DNA of 50,006 nucleotides from a bacterium (GTDB lineage: Bacteria; Pseudomonadota; Alphaproteobacteria; SP197): assembly GCA_028821455.1 (NCBI GenBank), contig JAPPGE010000088.1, positions 90,857 to 140,862 on the forward strand, read 5' to 3'. Position numbers and translations under genes: made by a program. The notes under the pieces are model-generated. The model ran no database searches. It was not told where the DNA came from and worked only from the letters and a program-made list of their open reading frames with translations. Shown here piece by piece: positions 8,884 through 17,589 of the stretch (its first letter is position 1; the number at the start of each line of letters is the position of its first letter).

Positions 8884-8958
8884 AGGCCGTGATCAGGAGT
8901 CCCGACGCATGTGCGAACGATAGGTGGACCCGTTTCGCACGGAGACAGGAGGACGTTG

Positions 8959-8977
8959 CGCGGGCTTCAAGCCTGCG
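8959..8977. terminator. Small hairpin between convergent genes
   Basis: CGCGGGCT-TCA-AGCCTGCG forms an 8-bp stem (one G-T pair) with a 3-nt loop, between the end of the first ABC operon and the end of the BKACE gene. There is no T-tract on either side, so it is at best a weak bidirectional terminator. Confidence 0.3.
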
Positions 8978-8979
8978 GA

Positions 8980-9918
8980 TCAGAACCCCACAAGGTCACC
9001 GCCCTTGAGACCCAGCATGCCGCGAGCCTCGGCCGGGGTCGCCACCTCGAGGGAGAGGTCCTCGATGATGCGCCGAATCTTGGCGACCTGGTCGCGGTTC
9101 GACTTCGCCAGCTCGCCTTTCGCGATGTAGAGGCTGTCTTCCAGTCCCACCCGGACATTGCCGCCGAGCATGGCCGCCATGGTGACGAAGTTCATCTGAT
9201 GGCGCCCGGCAGCCAGCACCGACCAGTAGTAGGCGTCACCGAAGAGCTTGTCGGCGATGCGCCGGGCATGCATGAGATTTTCCTCATCGGCGCCGATGCC
9301 ACCGAGAATGCCGAAAATCGACTGCACGAAGAGAGGCGGCTTGACCAGGCCCCGGTCAAGGAAGTGGGCCAGCGTGTAGAGGTGGCCGATGTCGTAGCAC
9401 TCGAATTCGAACCGCACTCCATGCCCTTCACCAAGAACCTTGAGGATGTGCTCGATATCCTTGAACGTGTTACGGAAAATGAAGTCCCTGGAGTTCTCAA
9501 GGTGGTGCCTCTCCCAGTCATGACGAAAGTCCGTGATCTTGTCGAGAATGGGGAAGAGACCGAAGTTCATGGATCCCATGTTGAGCGACGTCATCTCCGG
9601 ACTCGCTCTCAGCGCTCCTGCCAGGCGCTCGTCGAGAGACATGCCGTGGCCTCCGCCGGTCGAGATGTTGACGACGGCGTCGGTCGACTGCTTGATGCGC
9701 GGCAGGAACTCCATGAAGACGTCGGGGTCGGGAGTCGGACTGCCGTCGGGATTGCGGGCATGGAGATGAATGATCGACGCGCCGGCCTCCCACGCGCCGA
9801 TCGATGCATCGGCAATCTCCTGCGGCGTGATCGGCAACCACGGACTCATCGTCGGCGTGTGTATGGATCCGGTCACGGCACAGGTGATGATGACCTTGTC
9901 ACGTCGAAGCATCGGCAT
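8980..9918 (-). CDS. Beta-keto acid cleavage enzyme (BKACE; 3-keto-5-aminohexanoate cleavage family)
   Basis: Zn-dependent TIM-barrel enzyme; family members cleave a beta-keto acid with acetyl-CoA to give acetoacetate and an acyl-CoA, for example in lysine fermentation and in dehydrocarnitine breakdown. The 312-aa protein has the typical VIITCAVTGSIHTPTMSPWLPITPQEIA start, the Zn-binding HLHARNPDG (His51, His53), STGGGHGMSLDERL, LNMGSMNFGLFP and the late GNVRVGLEDSLY motif. The ATG at 9918 is chosen for the GGAAGG just upstream. It follows an aminotransferase gene by 35 bp on the same strand. The substrate is unknown; a beta-keto acid carrying nitrogen would suit the neighbourhood. Confidence 0.9.
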   Translation of the reverse strand: MPMLRRDKVIITCAVTGSIHTPTMSPWLPITPQEIADASIGAWEAGASIIHLHARNPDGSPTPDPDVFMEFLPRIKQSTDAVVNISTGGGHGMSLDERLAGALRASPEMTSLNMGSMNFGLFPILDKITDFRHDWERHHLENSRDFIFRNTFKDIEHILKVLGEGHGVRFEFECYDIGHLYTLAHFLDRGLVKPPLFVQSIFGILGGIGADEENLMHARRIADKLFGDAYYWSVLAAGRHQMNFVTMAAMLGGNVRVGLEDSLYIAKGELAKSNRDQVAKIRRIIEDLSLEVATPAEARGMLGLKGGDLVGF

Positions 9919-9953
9919 CGTCCCTTCCTGTTGTCTGGCGGCCGCCGCATGGG

Positions 9954-11033
9954 TCACGCGTCGGCCAGCACCTCCACGAGAACTCGGTCGAGCGCCGCCA
10001 TGTCGTCGGGAGGACCGATGGTGATCCTGACGTGCCGGCCGAGTCCGAAGTTGGCGAGGCGTCTGAGGAGGACGCCGCGCGCCTTCACCCGCTGATAGAG
10101 TGTCTCGGCGTCCATGGCGACAGACTGCGGCAGTCCGACCATGAGAAAGTTGCCGTCACCGGGCGTGACATCAAGACCGAGTCCGGCGAGGCGTGCTCCC
10201 GTCTTCTCCCTGAGAGCACGTGTCTGCTGCACGACATCGGCCGTGTAGGCGGTGTCGGCAAGAGAGGCGATTGCCGCCGCCATGGCTGGTGCAGAGAGAA
10301 CTGACGGCAGCCGGACCTTCGCCACCGCCTCGACCACATGGCGTCCGGCATAGGCCCAGCCGGTTCGCAGGCCTGCCAGGCCGTGGACCTTGGAGAACGT
10401 GTGCAGAACGGCAGCATTGTACCCTTCGTCTACCAGGGCATCCGGTGATGCTGCCGGCCGGCTGGTGACGTAGTCGGCATAGGCCGCGTCGATCAGGAGA
10501 AGCACGTGGTCGGGCAGTGCCTCCGCAAGGTGGCGCATGGCGTCCACACCTACCAATGTGCCGGTGGGATTGTTGGGATTGGCGATGTAGAGGATGGCGC
10601 ACCGGTCGGTGACGGCGTCGATGAAGGCGTCGATGTCATGCGTGAAGGATGAGTCCTCGACCAGTCTCACGTCGGCTCCCGCCGCACGGGCGAGAACACC
10701 AGGGAAGGCATAGCTCAAGCGTCCGGTCACGAGTGAGCGCCCGGGTTCCAGACAGCACGCTGCCAGGTCGCGCATGATGTCCATCGATCCGGCGCCGCAG
10801 ATGATGCGGTCCTCGTCGAGACCGTGATGGTCGGCAAGCGCCCTCTTCAATCCTGTGTAGTTCTCGTCGTTGTACCTGCGGATTTCGCGACACGCCCGAC
10901 GCGCAGCCTCGATGGCCTGCGGACTGGGAGGAAAGGCGGATTCGTTGAAACCCAGCTGAATCATGTCTCTGGAGGACTCGCCGGAGACATACGCCGCCAT
11001 GTCCCGAACCGCGCGCCTGACCGTGAAGGGCAT
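9954..11033 (-). CDS. HisC-like PLP-dependent aminotransferase (fold type I)
   Basis: Class I/II aminotransferase, 359 aa, of the histidinol-phosphate/aromatic aminotransferase group. PLP residues are visible: ANPNNPTG (Asn around 154-155), the IDAAYADY motif (Asp182, Tyr185), Schiff-base Lys215 in TFSKVHGLAGLR, and Arg223. No other his gene is present, and it sits 8 bp downstream of ribBX and 35 bp upstream of the BKACE gene. A role in histidine synthesis is therefore unlikely, and an amine-forming or -removing step in the same uncharacterised route is the better guess. The ATG at 11033 follows the ribBX stop directly. Confidence 0.85.
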   Translation of the reverse strand: MPFTVRRAVRDMAAYVSGESSRDMIQLGFNESAFPPSPQAIEAARRACREIRRYNDENYTGLKRALADHHGLDEDRIICGAGSMDIMRDLAACCLEPGRSLVTGRLSYAFPGVLARAAGADVRLVEDSSFTHDIDAFIDAVTDRCAILYIANPNNPTGTLVGVDAMRHLAEALPDHVLLLIDAAYADYVTSRPAASPDALVDEGYNAAVLHTFSKVHGLAGLRTGWAYAGRHVVEAVAKVRLPSVLSAPAMAAAIASLADTAYTADVVQQTRALREKTGARLAGLGLDVTPGDGNFLMVGLPQSVAMDAETLYQRVKARGVLLRRLANFGLGRHVRITIGPPDDMAALDRVLVEVLADA

Positions 11034-11041
11034 GGCTCCGG

Positions 11042-12217
11042 TCAGGCGTTGTGCTCGAGAGAGCCGGAACCGGTCGCCACATCGACGAAGGGTTCCTTGC
11101 CGAGGATGGCAAGGCCGTAGCCCTCGATGGCCCTGTAGGGCGCCGGATTGTTGGTCAGGATGCGAATGGTGCGCAGGCCAAGATCGTGCAGTATCTGGGC
11201 CCCCGTGCCATACTGCCGCCAGTCAAGCCCGTGCAGGACGTCGTTGCGGTCCGCATCAGCTTCTCCGTAGATCCGACGACGTCCGAAACCGAGACCCCAG
11301 CCCTGCGGTCCGCGCAGATAGAGAAAGACGGCAGCCGGTTCCCGGGCAAGCCGCTCCAGCGCGATGTCCACGAGACTGCGTCCCGCGCCCCTCACCGTGC
11401 CAAAGACATCGTCAATTGCGCTCGCTGCGTGGACTCTGACGAGAACGCCGTGGCCGGCAGAGCGGATGTCCCCCTTCACGAGGGCAAGGTGTTCCGTGTT
11501 GTCGATCTCCGAACGATAGACGAAAACCTCGAAGGGACCGTGCCTGGTTTCGAAGGGAGCGCGGTCGATGAGCGTGACGAGGCGTTCGGTGCGCCGCCGG
11601 TAGGCGATGAGATCGGCTATGGAGATGACGGCCAGCCCGTTCTCGCGGGCAAAGGGCAGCAGGTCCGGCAGACGCATGAGGGCGCCCCGGTCGTTGACGA
11701 TCTCGCAGATCATGCCGGCCGGCGCACACCCGGCGAGCCGCGCCAGGTCGACGGCGGCCTCGGTATGACCGGCGCGGGTCAGGACACCGCCCTCGCGCGC
11801 CCGCAACGGAAAGATGTGCCCGGGCCGGGCAAAGCTCGCCGCATCGACACGCCGGTTGCCGCCGTCGCCGGCAAGGGCCCGGATGGTCCGTGCCCGGTCC
11901 TCCGCCGAGATACCCGTTGTCGTGCCGAAGCGGTAGTCTACGGAAACCGTGAAGGCCGTGCGGTGCTGTTCGGTGTTGTGCTGCACCATTTGCGGCAACT
12001 CGAGTTCATCAAGGCGTTCTCCTTCCATGGGAACGCAGATGACACCGGCTGTATGACGGACAAAAAAGGCGACCAGTTCCGGCGTTGCCTTCCCGGCAGC
12101 CATGATGAGATCGCCCTCGTTCTCCCGGTGCTCGTCGTCAACGACGACGACGGGCCTGCCCGCGGCAACCTCGGCAATCGCGTCCTCGATGGTCGAGAAG
12201 TTCCGCTCCCCGGTCAT
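11042..12217 (-). CDS. ribBX: RibBX-type protein: DHBP synthase fused to degenerate GTP cyclohydrolase II domain
   Basis: The N-terminal half (about 1-205) is an intact 3,4-dihydroxy-2-butanone-4-phosphate synthase: DDEHRENEGDLIMAA (28-42), RPGHIFPL, and RAGHTEAAVDLARLAG carry the acidic and His residues that act on ribulose 5-phosphate. The C-terminal half (about 210-391) has the GTP cyclohydrolase II fold but not its chemistry. The zinc cysteines are replaced (Ser266, Gly277, Gly279 in HAASAIDD and VRGAGRSL), and the usual EGRG stretch is changed to PQGWG. This is the known proteobacterial RibBX pattern, in which only the first reaction remains. Same strand as the aminotransferase and BKACE genes; no other rib gene is in the window. 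Confidence 0.88.
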   Translation of the reverse strand: MTGERNFSTIEDAIAEVAAGRPVVVVDDEHRENEGDLIMAAGKATPELVAFFVRHTAGVICVPMEGERLDELELPQMVQHNTEQHRTAFTVSVDYRFGTTTGISAEDRARTIRALAGDGGNRRVDAASFARPGHIFPLRAREGGVLTRAGHTEAAVDLARLAGCAPAGMICEIVNDRGALMRLPDLLPFARENGLAVISIADLIAYRRRTERLVTLIDRAPFETRHGPFEVFVYRSEIDNTEHLALVKGDIRSAGHGVLVRVHAASAIDDVFGTVRGAGRSLVDIALERLAREPAAVFLYLRGPQGWGLGFGRRRIYGEADADRNDVLHGLDWRQYGTGAQILHDLGLRTIRILTNNPAPYRAIEGYGLAILGKEPFVDVATGSGSLEHNA

Positions 12218-12259
12218 GACCGGAATCCCGGATGCCGACCAGCTATCGGCGCAGGGTCG

Positions 12260-12619
12260 TCACGCGGCGAGAAGATTGTCGATCTCGCCGATGATGCTGT
12301 TGAGATGGAAACGCGGGAGCAGACATGCTTCGTCGAGGGCGGGCAAGGCTCCCTGGCGCAATGCCAGGACACCGAATCCGTCCAGAAAGAGGATGCGCAG
12401 GCCCGGGACGGTCGCCACCGCTCGTCTGGCCAGTTCCGGTCCATCGATGTCATCCATTCTTGCTTCGGTGATGAGGATCCTGAATGCCCCCGGCACAAGC
12501 CATGCGATCGCTTCGCGTCCGTTTGCAGTCGGCGAGACAACATGTCCCTGTCTCAACAGCCGCTTTGCCAGATATCCTCGAAGCACGTCGTCCTGTGCGA
12601 CCAGGAGAATACGTGCCAT
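12260..12619 (-). CDS. CpdR-like single-domain receiver protein without phosphoacceptor Asp
   Basis: A 119-aa stand-alone receiver domain whose N-terminus (MARILLVAQDD) and layout match CpdR, the phospho-controlled ClpXP adaptor of alphaproteobacteria. Key switch residues differ: the phosphoacceptor position is Glu52 (ILITEARMDDIDG), the conserved Thr is Asp (LFLDGF), and the conserved Lys of the AKPF motif is absent (LLPRF). Part of the acidic pocket (Asp10, Asp11) remains. The start at ATG 12619 gives the CpdR length; longer readings have no similarity. Divergent from N-formylglutamate amidohydrolase, the same neighbour cpdR has in many rhizobia as I recall. It may be a permanently on or off adaptor, or a decayed copy. 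Confidence 0.75.
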   Translation of the reverse strand: MARILLVAQDDVLRGYLAKRLLRQGHVVSPTANGREAIAWLVPGAFRILITEARMDDIDGPELARRAVATVPGLRILFLDGFGVLALRQGALPALDEACLLPRFHLNSIIGEIDNLLAA

Positions 12620-12718
12620 CGGCCCTATGTCCGCCCGCACCGGTTGCCCAGACAACCCGGCACATCGACTTTCCACTCGATGCGTGACAACGACATGTGC
12701 GTAATCTAAACCGGTCCG

Positions 12719-13651
12719 GTGACACGCGCAAACGATAATGGCGGGCTGCAGGTCCTCGAGGTCATCAACCCGGATCGCCGGACCCTGCCGGTGCTGGTCT
12801 CTTCGCCGCACAGCGGCCGGAACTATGATCCCTCCTTTCTCGGGATGACGCGGCTTGACAGCCAGGCAATCCGCCGCTCCGAGGATGCCTTTGTCGATCG
12901 CCTCATTGCCGGTGTACCGGCGCTGGGCGCCCCCACCATAGCGGCGCTCTTTCCCCGCGCCTGGATCGACGTCAACCGCGAGCCGGGCGAACTCGACTGC
13001 ACCATGTTCGAGGGACGGATGAGCGCCTCACCGGGACACAGCAGTCCGCGCGTCAGGGCGGGGCTGGGAATCATCCCGCGTGTCGTCGCGGGCGGCGAGG
13101 AAATCTACCGCTCGAGGTTGCCGGTGAGCGAAGCACAACGTCGGATTGCCAGCTGTTACACTCCCTATCACGCCGCACTCGAGAGTCTGATCGACGAAAC
13201 TCGTCGGCTGTTTGGCGCCGTCTGCCTGATCGACTGTCATTCCATGCCGACCGCCCGCCCCGCCTGCGACCGCAAACCCGTCGACATCGTGCTCGGTGAC
13301 CGGTTCGGCACGTCGTGCGCGCCAGCGGTGTCACGGGCAGCGACCGCGGCCCTGCAGGCTCAGGGGGCAACGGTCCGGCGCAACAATCCTTACCCGGGCG
13401 GCCATATCACCATGCGCTACGGCCGACCGGATCTCGGCATGCACGCCATCCAGATCGAGGTTGACCGGCGACTCTATCTCGACGAGGCGACCGTCGAACC
13501 AACCGCGGGAATGGCAGCCACGGCGCGTCTCCTGGAGGCCGCCATCCTGGCGATTGCGCGGGTTGTTCGCATTCCGGAGAAGCCTGCCGGAAGCGCAGGG
13601 GCGGACATTGACGGACGCCGGCAGCACGGCATGATCGCCGGGGGCGGCTGA
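12719..13651 (+). CDS. N-formylglutamate amidohydrolase family protein
   Basis: Zn-dependent hydrolase family (HutG/N-formylglutamate deformylase) releasing formate and glutamate from N-formylglutamate. The 310-aa protein has LVSSPHSGRNY near residue 25-35, RAWIDVNREPGELD, IDCHSMP, the VDIVLGDRFGTSC motif, and NNPYPGGHITMRYGRP, all family landmarks. The GTG start lacks a clear Shine-Dalgarno sequence. No other hut gene is nearby. It is divergent from the CpdR-like gene and 14 bp upstream of a CocE/NonD hydrolase gene, so the two are probably co-transcribed. Confidence 0.85.
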   Translation: MTRANDNGGLQVLEVINPDRRTLPVLVSSPHSGRNYDPSFLGMTRLDSQAIRRSEDAFVDRLIAGVPALGAPTIAALFPRAWIDVNREPGELDCTMFEGRMSASPGHSSPRVRAGLGIIPRVVAGGEEIYRSRLPVSEAQRRIASCYTPYHAALESLIDETRRLFGAVCLIDCHSMPTARPACDRKPVDIVLGDRFGTSCAPAVSRAATAALQAQGATVRRNNPYPGGHITMRYGRPDLGMHAIQIEVDRRLYLDEATVEPTAGMAATARLLEAAILAIARVVRIPEKPAGSAGADIDGRRQHGMIAGGG

Positions 13652-13665
13652 CGAGGAGGATCAAC

Positions 13666-15693
13666 ATGGCGGCTGACGACATCACGGTGATGACGGATTT
13701 TCCCCACGAGGTCGAGGTCATCGAGAACACGTGGATTGAGCTGTCGGACGGCACCCGGCTGGCGGCCCGCATCTGGCTGCCGCAGAACGCCTGCGACACG
13801 CCGGTTCCGGCGATCCTTGAGTACCTGCCCTACCGCAAGCGAGACGGCACTCGTGACCGTGATGAACTGACCCACCCGTGGTACGCCGGCCACGGCTACG
13901 CTGCCGTGCGGGTGGACATCCGGGGCTCCGGCGAATCGCAGGGCATTCTCGAGGATGAATACCTGAAGCAGGAACAGGACGACGCCCTCGAAATCCTTGC
14001 CTGGATCGCCTCGAGGGACTGGTGCACCGGCGCCTGCGGCATGATCGGAATCTCCTGGGGTGGGTTCAACGGCCTGCAGATCGCGGCCCGGCGGCCGCCG
14101 GAGCTCAAGGCCATCGTCACCATCGCCTCGACGGATGATCGTTACAGCGACGACATCCACTACATGGGCGGAGTCATGACAAATGACTCGATGTCCTGGG
14201 CCTCCACCATGTTCGGCATGAACACGCGCCCGCCCGATCCGGCCCTGGTCGACAACTGGCGCGATCTGTGGATGGCCCGGCTCGAAGCGAACGATCCGTG
14301 GCTCATCAAATGGCTGCACCACCAGCGCCGCGATGCCTTGTGGAAGCACGGATCCGTCATCGAGAACCACGCCGACATCGAAGCAGCCGTCTACGCCGTC
14401 GGCGGCTGGGCCGACGGCTACTCGAATGCCGTCCCGCGCATGCTGGCTGGCCTGACATGTCCGAGGAAGGGCCTGATCGGTCCCTGGGCGCACAAGTACC
14501 CGCATTTCGCCAACCCCGGGCCGCGCATCGGTTTCCTCCAGGAGACCCTTCGCTGGTGGGACCGCTGGCTCAAGGGTATCGACAACGGGATCATGGACGA
14601 ACCCATGTATCGTGTGTGGATGCAGGAGAGCCATCCACCCGCCACCTGGAGTGGTCATCGCGAGGGACGCTGGGTGGCCGAACCCTGCTGGCCCTCTCCT
14701 GCCATCGAGAACGTGGCTTTTGGGTGCTCCGCCCGCGGCCGGCTGGAATGCGACGGGGAGCCGACGCCGCCCGTCATCATCCGCACGCCGCTCACCATGG
14801 GTCAGGACCAGGGCGAATGGTGCCAGTACGGGCTGGACCACGATGCACCGGGTGATCAGCGGGCAGAAGACGGCTGTTCGATCGTCTTCGAAACCGACCC
14901 TCTCGACAATTCCCTGGAGATCCTTGGCGCGCCTGTCGTCGAGCTCGATGTTTCCGCCGACCGGCCGTGCGCCTTCGTTGCAGCCCGGCTGTGTGATGTC
15001 GCCCCTGATGGCGCGTCGACGCGGGTGACCTACGGCGTGCTCAACCTCACCCATCGGGACAGCCATGAACGTCCCGAACCCCTCGAGCCCGGGACGGTCT
15101 ACCGGGTGCGGGTGCAGCTGAACGACATCGCCCAGCAGTTCGCTGCCGGCCATCGCGTCCGCCTCGCCCTCTCCAACGCCATGTGGCCCCTGCTGTGGCC
15201 CTCCCCGGAACCGGTGTCGCTCACGTTGCATCGCGGCGTCCTTCATCTGCCGCGGCGTCCGCGCCGTGCCGACGATGCATCGCTGCCTCCTTTCCCTGCG
15301 CCCGAGAGTGCAGAGCCGTGGAAGACCGAGGTCATCGAACCGGCGAGCGACCGCCGGTGGACGACACGGGACATGACCGGCGAAGTGCGTGCCTCGGTGC
15401 TGCGGGATGGCGGACTCGTCCGCGATCCGGCCACCGACTGGGCGTTCGGCGCCCGGTGTGAACAGCATTTCGACATCACCGACAACGATCCGACATCCGC
15501 CCGAATCACCATCACCTGGACGTGGCGCCAGCGGCGCGAGTCCACCGGTTTCGATGCCAGTTCAACAACGCGCTCCAGCCTAGCATGTACCCGGGACGAC
15601 TGGGTGTTCGAGGCCGATTGCGAGGCCTTCGAGAATGGCCGCAGGGTGTGGTCACGAAGCTGGAACGAGACCATTCCCCGTGACCTCAACTGA
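13666..15693 (+). CDS. CocE/NonD family serine hydrolase (X-Pro dipeptidyl-peptidase S15 type), copy 1
   Basis: Alpha/beta hydrolase with a C-terminal jelly-roll, 675 aa, a family that hydrolyses esters and amides such as cocaine or acylated peptides. The N-terminal part has DGTRLAARIWLP and the oxyanion-type PAILEYLPYRKRD; the nucleophile elbow GISWGG places the catalytic serine at residue 130. The C-terminal domain shows LEVRVS-like strands (VVELDVSADRPCAFVAARL) and LALSNAMWPLLWPSPEP. A strong ribosome site (GAGGAGG, 7 nt upstream) fixes the ATG. It precedes the second ABC importer, so it may act on the imported compound. A second, divergent copy lies at 31106. Confidence 0.88.
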   Translation: MAADDITVMTDFPHEVEVIENTWIELSDGTRLAARIWLPQNACDTPVPAILEYLPYRKRDGTRDRDELTHPWYAGHGYAAVRVDIRGSGESQGILEDEYLKQEQDDALEILAWIASRDWCTGACGMIGISWGGFNGLQIAARRPPELKAIVTIASTDDRYSDDIHYMGGVMTNDSMSWASTMFGMNTRPPDPALVDNWRDLWMARLEANDPWLIKWLHHQRRDALWKHGSVIENHADIEAAVYAVGGWADGYSNAVPRMLAGLTCPRKGLIGPWAHKYPHFANPGPRIGFLQETLRWWDRWLKGIDNGIMDEPMYRVWMQESHPPATWSGHREGRWVAEPCWPSPAIENVAFGCSARGRLECDGEPTPPVIIRTPLTMGQDQGEWCQYGLDHDAPGDQRAEDGCSIVFETDPLDNSLEILGAPVVELDVSADRPCAFVAARLCDVAPDGASTRVTYGVLNLTHRDSHERPEPLEPGTVYRVRVQLNDIAQQFAAGHRVRLALSNAMWPLLWPSPEPVSLTLHRGVLHLPRRPRRADDASLPPFPAPESAEPWKTEVIEPASDRRWTTRDMTGEVRASVLRDGGLVRDPATDWAFGARCEQHFDITDNDPTSARITITWTWRQRRESTGFDASSTTRSSLACTRDDWVFEADCEAFENGRRVWSRSWNETIPRDLN

Positions 15694-15711
15694 GTGTCGG
15701 GCCCCGGAGGC

Positions 15712-15731
15712 AGTCAACTCGACGGTTGACT
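15712..15731. promoter_or_regulatory. 20-bp inverted repeat upstream of the second ABC operon
   Basis: AGTCAAC-N6-GTTGACT, perfect 7-bp arms, in the 69-bp gap before the first permease gene. It contains TCAAC-N6-GTTGA, which recurs with identical half-sites and spacing at 38458-38473 upstream of an orphan binding-protein gene. It looks like a regulator dyad; as RNA it could also form a hairpin after the hydrolase gene. Confidence 0.45.
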
Positions 15732-15762
15732 TGCCGGCCGATCCATAGCCCGATAGCAGGTC

Positions 15763-16707
15763 ATGCTGTTCTACACCATCAAGCGCCTCGGCCTTGCCAT
15801 CCTCATCGTCTGCCTGGCGATGCTGATGTTGCTGTCAGCGATCCACCTGGTCCCGGGTGACCCCGCCGGCATCGCCCTGGGCCCCCGGGCCACCCCCGAA
15901 ATGCGAGCTGAGTTCCGCGCCCTCATGGGAATGGACCAGCCTTTCCTCGTGCAGTACTTCAAGTTTCTTGGCAACGTCGTCACCGGCGATCTGGGTGTCG
16001 ACGTGTGGTCACGGCGCCCGGTGAGCACCATGATTGGTGAACAGTTGCCCCATACCATCGCCCTTGCCCTGACCGGACTGGGTTGGGCCATCATGCTGGG
16101 CATTCCGATGGGATGCTATTCGGCGGTTCACCGCAACAGCGTCCTCGACAAGCTGACCGGCGTGCTGTCGGTGGGCTGCATCGCCATCCCCTCGTTCATC
16201 GTCGGGCTCTATGCGCTCCTCCTCTTTGCCGTAGAACTGAAGATCTTTCCGGCAATAGGCGCCGGCGATGCCGGCGACATCAAGGACCAGCTTGTCCACC
16301 TGGTGCTGCCGGGACTGGCTGTCGGACTGGGCTGGGTCGGCTATCTGGCGCGCTTCGTGCGCACCTCGATGCTGGAGGTCATGGGCGAGAACCACATCAG
16401 GATGGCGCGCGCATACGGTCTCTCCAACCGACGCATCACCTATACCTATGCTCTCAAGCTGGCCATCCTGCCCACCGTTGCCCTTCTCGGCGTCGGTGTG
16501 GGCAGCCTCATTTCAGGGGCCGTGTTCGCGGAAATCATCTTCGCGCGTCCGGGAATCGGCAAGATGGTGGTGGATGCGGTCAACACCCGGAACTACCCGA
16601 TCGTCATGGGCGGCGTTCTCGTCACCACCATGCTCTTCGCCCTGTCGACACTGATTTCGGACCTCGTTGCCGCATGGCTCGATCCGCGGATCCGCCAGGG
16701 CCTCTAG
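15763..16707 (+). CDS. Peptide/opine ABC transporter permease (DppB type), second importer
   Basis: Channel subunit, 314 aa. The N-terminal helix is FYTIKRLGLAILIVCLAMLM; then LVPGDPAGIALGPRATPE, which is family-typical, the EAA loop (MARAYGLSNRRITYTYALK) and the C-terminal AAWLDPRIRQGL. The ATG has a weak ribosome site (AGCAGG). It is about as long as GsiC/DppB proteins. First gene of a permease-permease-ATPase-ATPase set; no substrate-binding protein gene lies on either side. Confidence 0.92.
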   Translation: MLFYTIKRLGLAILIVCLAMLMLLSAIHLVPGDPAGIALGPRATPEMRAEFRALMGMDQPFLVQYFKFLGNVVTGDLGVDVWSRRPVSTMIGEQLPHTIALALTGLGWAIMLGIPMGCYSAVHRNSVLDKLTGVLSVGCIAIPSFIVGLYALLLFAVELKIFPAIGAGDAGDIKDQLVHLVLPGLAVGLGWVGYLARFVRTSMLEVMGENHIRMARAYGLSNRRITYTYALKLAILPTVALLGVGVGSLISGAVFAEIIFARPGIGKMVVDAVNTRNYPIVMGGVLVTTMLFALSTLISDLVAAWLDPRIRQGL

Positions 16708-17589
16708 ATGACCGACACCACCCCCAGCGACGTCGCCATCCGCCGGGAACCCCGGTTCGCATGGTTCCGGCAACTTCTGCGCGATCCCCTGGGCTGCTTT
16801 GGTCTGGTCCTGGTGCTCCTCATCATCTTCTCGGCGATCGGAGCCGACCTCATCGCACCCCATGACTACAAGGCACTCGACGTCAAGTCGCGGCTTGCCG
16901 GCCCCTCGTGGGATCATCTTCTGGGAACCGACAACCTGGGCCGCGATACCTTCAGCCGCATTCTCCACGGCGGTCAGATTGCCCTCTACGTGGCGCTGGT
17001 TTCCGTCGGTTCGTCGCTCCTGCTGGGACTGGTGCTCGGCATGCTCGCCGGCTACGGGCCAACGTGGCTCGACAACCTCCTGATGTGGTTCTTCGATTCA
17101 GTGCGCGCCTTTCCGGTCATCATGTTCGCGCTGGCCGTCATCACGGTGGTGGGGCCGAGCCTGGAGACCATCATCTTCGTCGTGATTGTCACCACGACCC
17201 CAGGCTATGCCCGCATTGCCAGGGCATCGACCCTGGCGACCAAGAATACGGAATTCATCCTTGCCGAGCGTTCGCTCGGCGCCGGCGTGCCGCGCATCAT
17301 GTTCTCCCACCTCGTGCCCAACATCGTGCAACCCCTGCTCATTCTCGCCAGCATGGACATTCCGGTGGTCATCACCATCGAGGCGGGCCTCTCCTTCCTC
17401 GGTCTGGGCGTCAAGCCGCCGACACCGTCCTGGGGTTCGATTCTCAATGACGGCTACGGATTCATCCGCAACACGCCGTGGCTCGTCATCGCCGGCGGCA
17501 TCCCGCTCATCATCACCACCCTCGGATTCACCTTCCTCGGCGAGGCCTTGCGCGACGTCCTCGACCCCAAGCTCAAGAAGGAACGATGA
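16708..17589 (+). CDS. Peptide/opine ABC transporter permease (DppC type), second importer
   Basis: Channel subunit, 293 aa, with LGTDNLGRDTFSRILHGGQ, the EAA loop (ILAERSLGAGVPRIMFSHLVPN), EAGLSFLGLGVKPPTPSWG and the C-terminal [17 protein letters not shown]. The ATG abuts the stop of the upstream permease gene and its stop overlaps the next ATG, so these genes are translated as one unit. Confidence 0.92.
   Translation: MTDTTPSDVAIRREPRFAWFRQLLRDPLGCFGLVLVLLIIFSAIGADLIAPHDYKALDVKSRLAGPSWDHLLGTDNLGRDTFSRILHGGQIALYVALVSVGSSLLLGLVLGMLAGYGPTWLDNLLMWFFDSVRAFPVIMFALAVITVVGPSLETIIFVVIVTTTPGYARIARASTLATKNTEFILAERSLGAGVPRIMFSHLVPNIVQPLLILASMDIPVVITIEAGLSFLGLGVKPPTPSWGSILNDGYGFIRNTPWLVIAGGIPLIITTLGFTFLGEALRDVLDPKLKKER

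Noticed and set aside
11051..12709. Plus-strand frame of 552 codons opposite ribBX and the CpdR-like gene
   Set aside because: Shadow of two recognised genes; composition is typical of an antisense frame.
13474..15468. Long open frame (664 codons) on the minus strand opposite the CocE/NonD hydrolase
   Set aside because: Antisense shadow in GC-rich DNA; no family similarity, and the plus-strand gene has a strong ribosome site and catalytic motifs.
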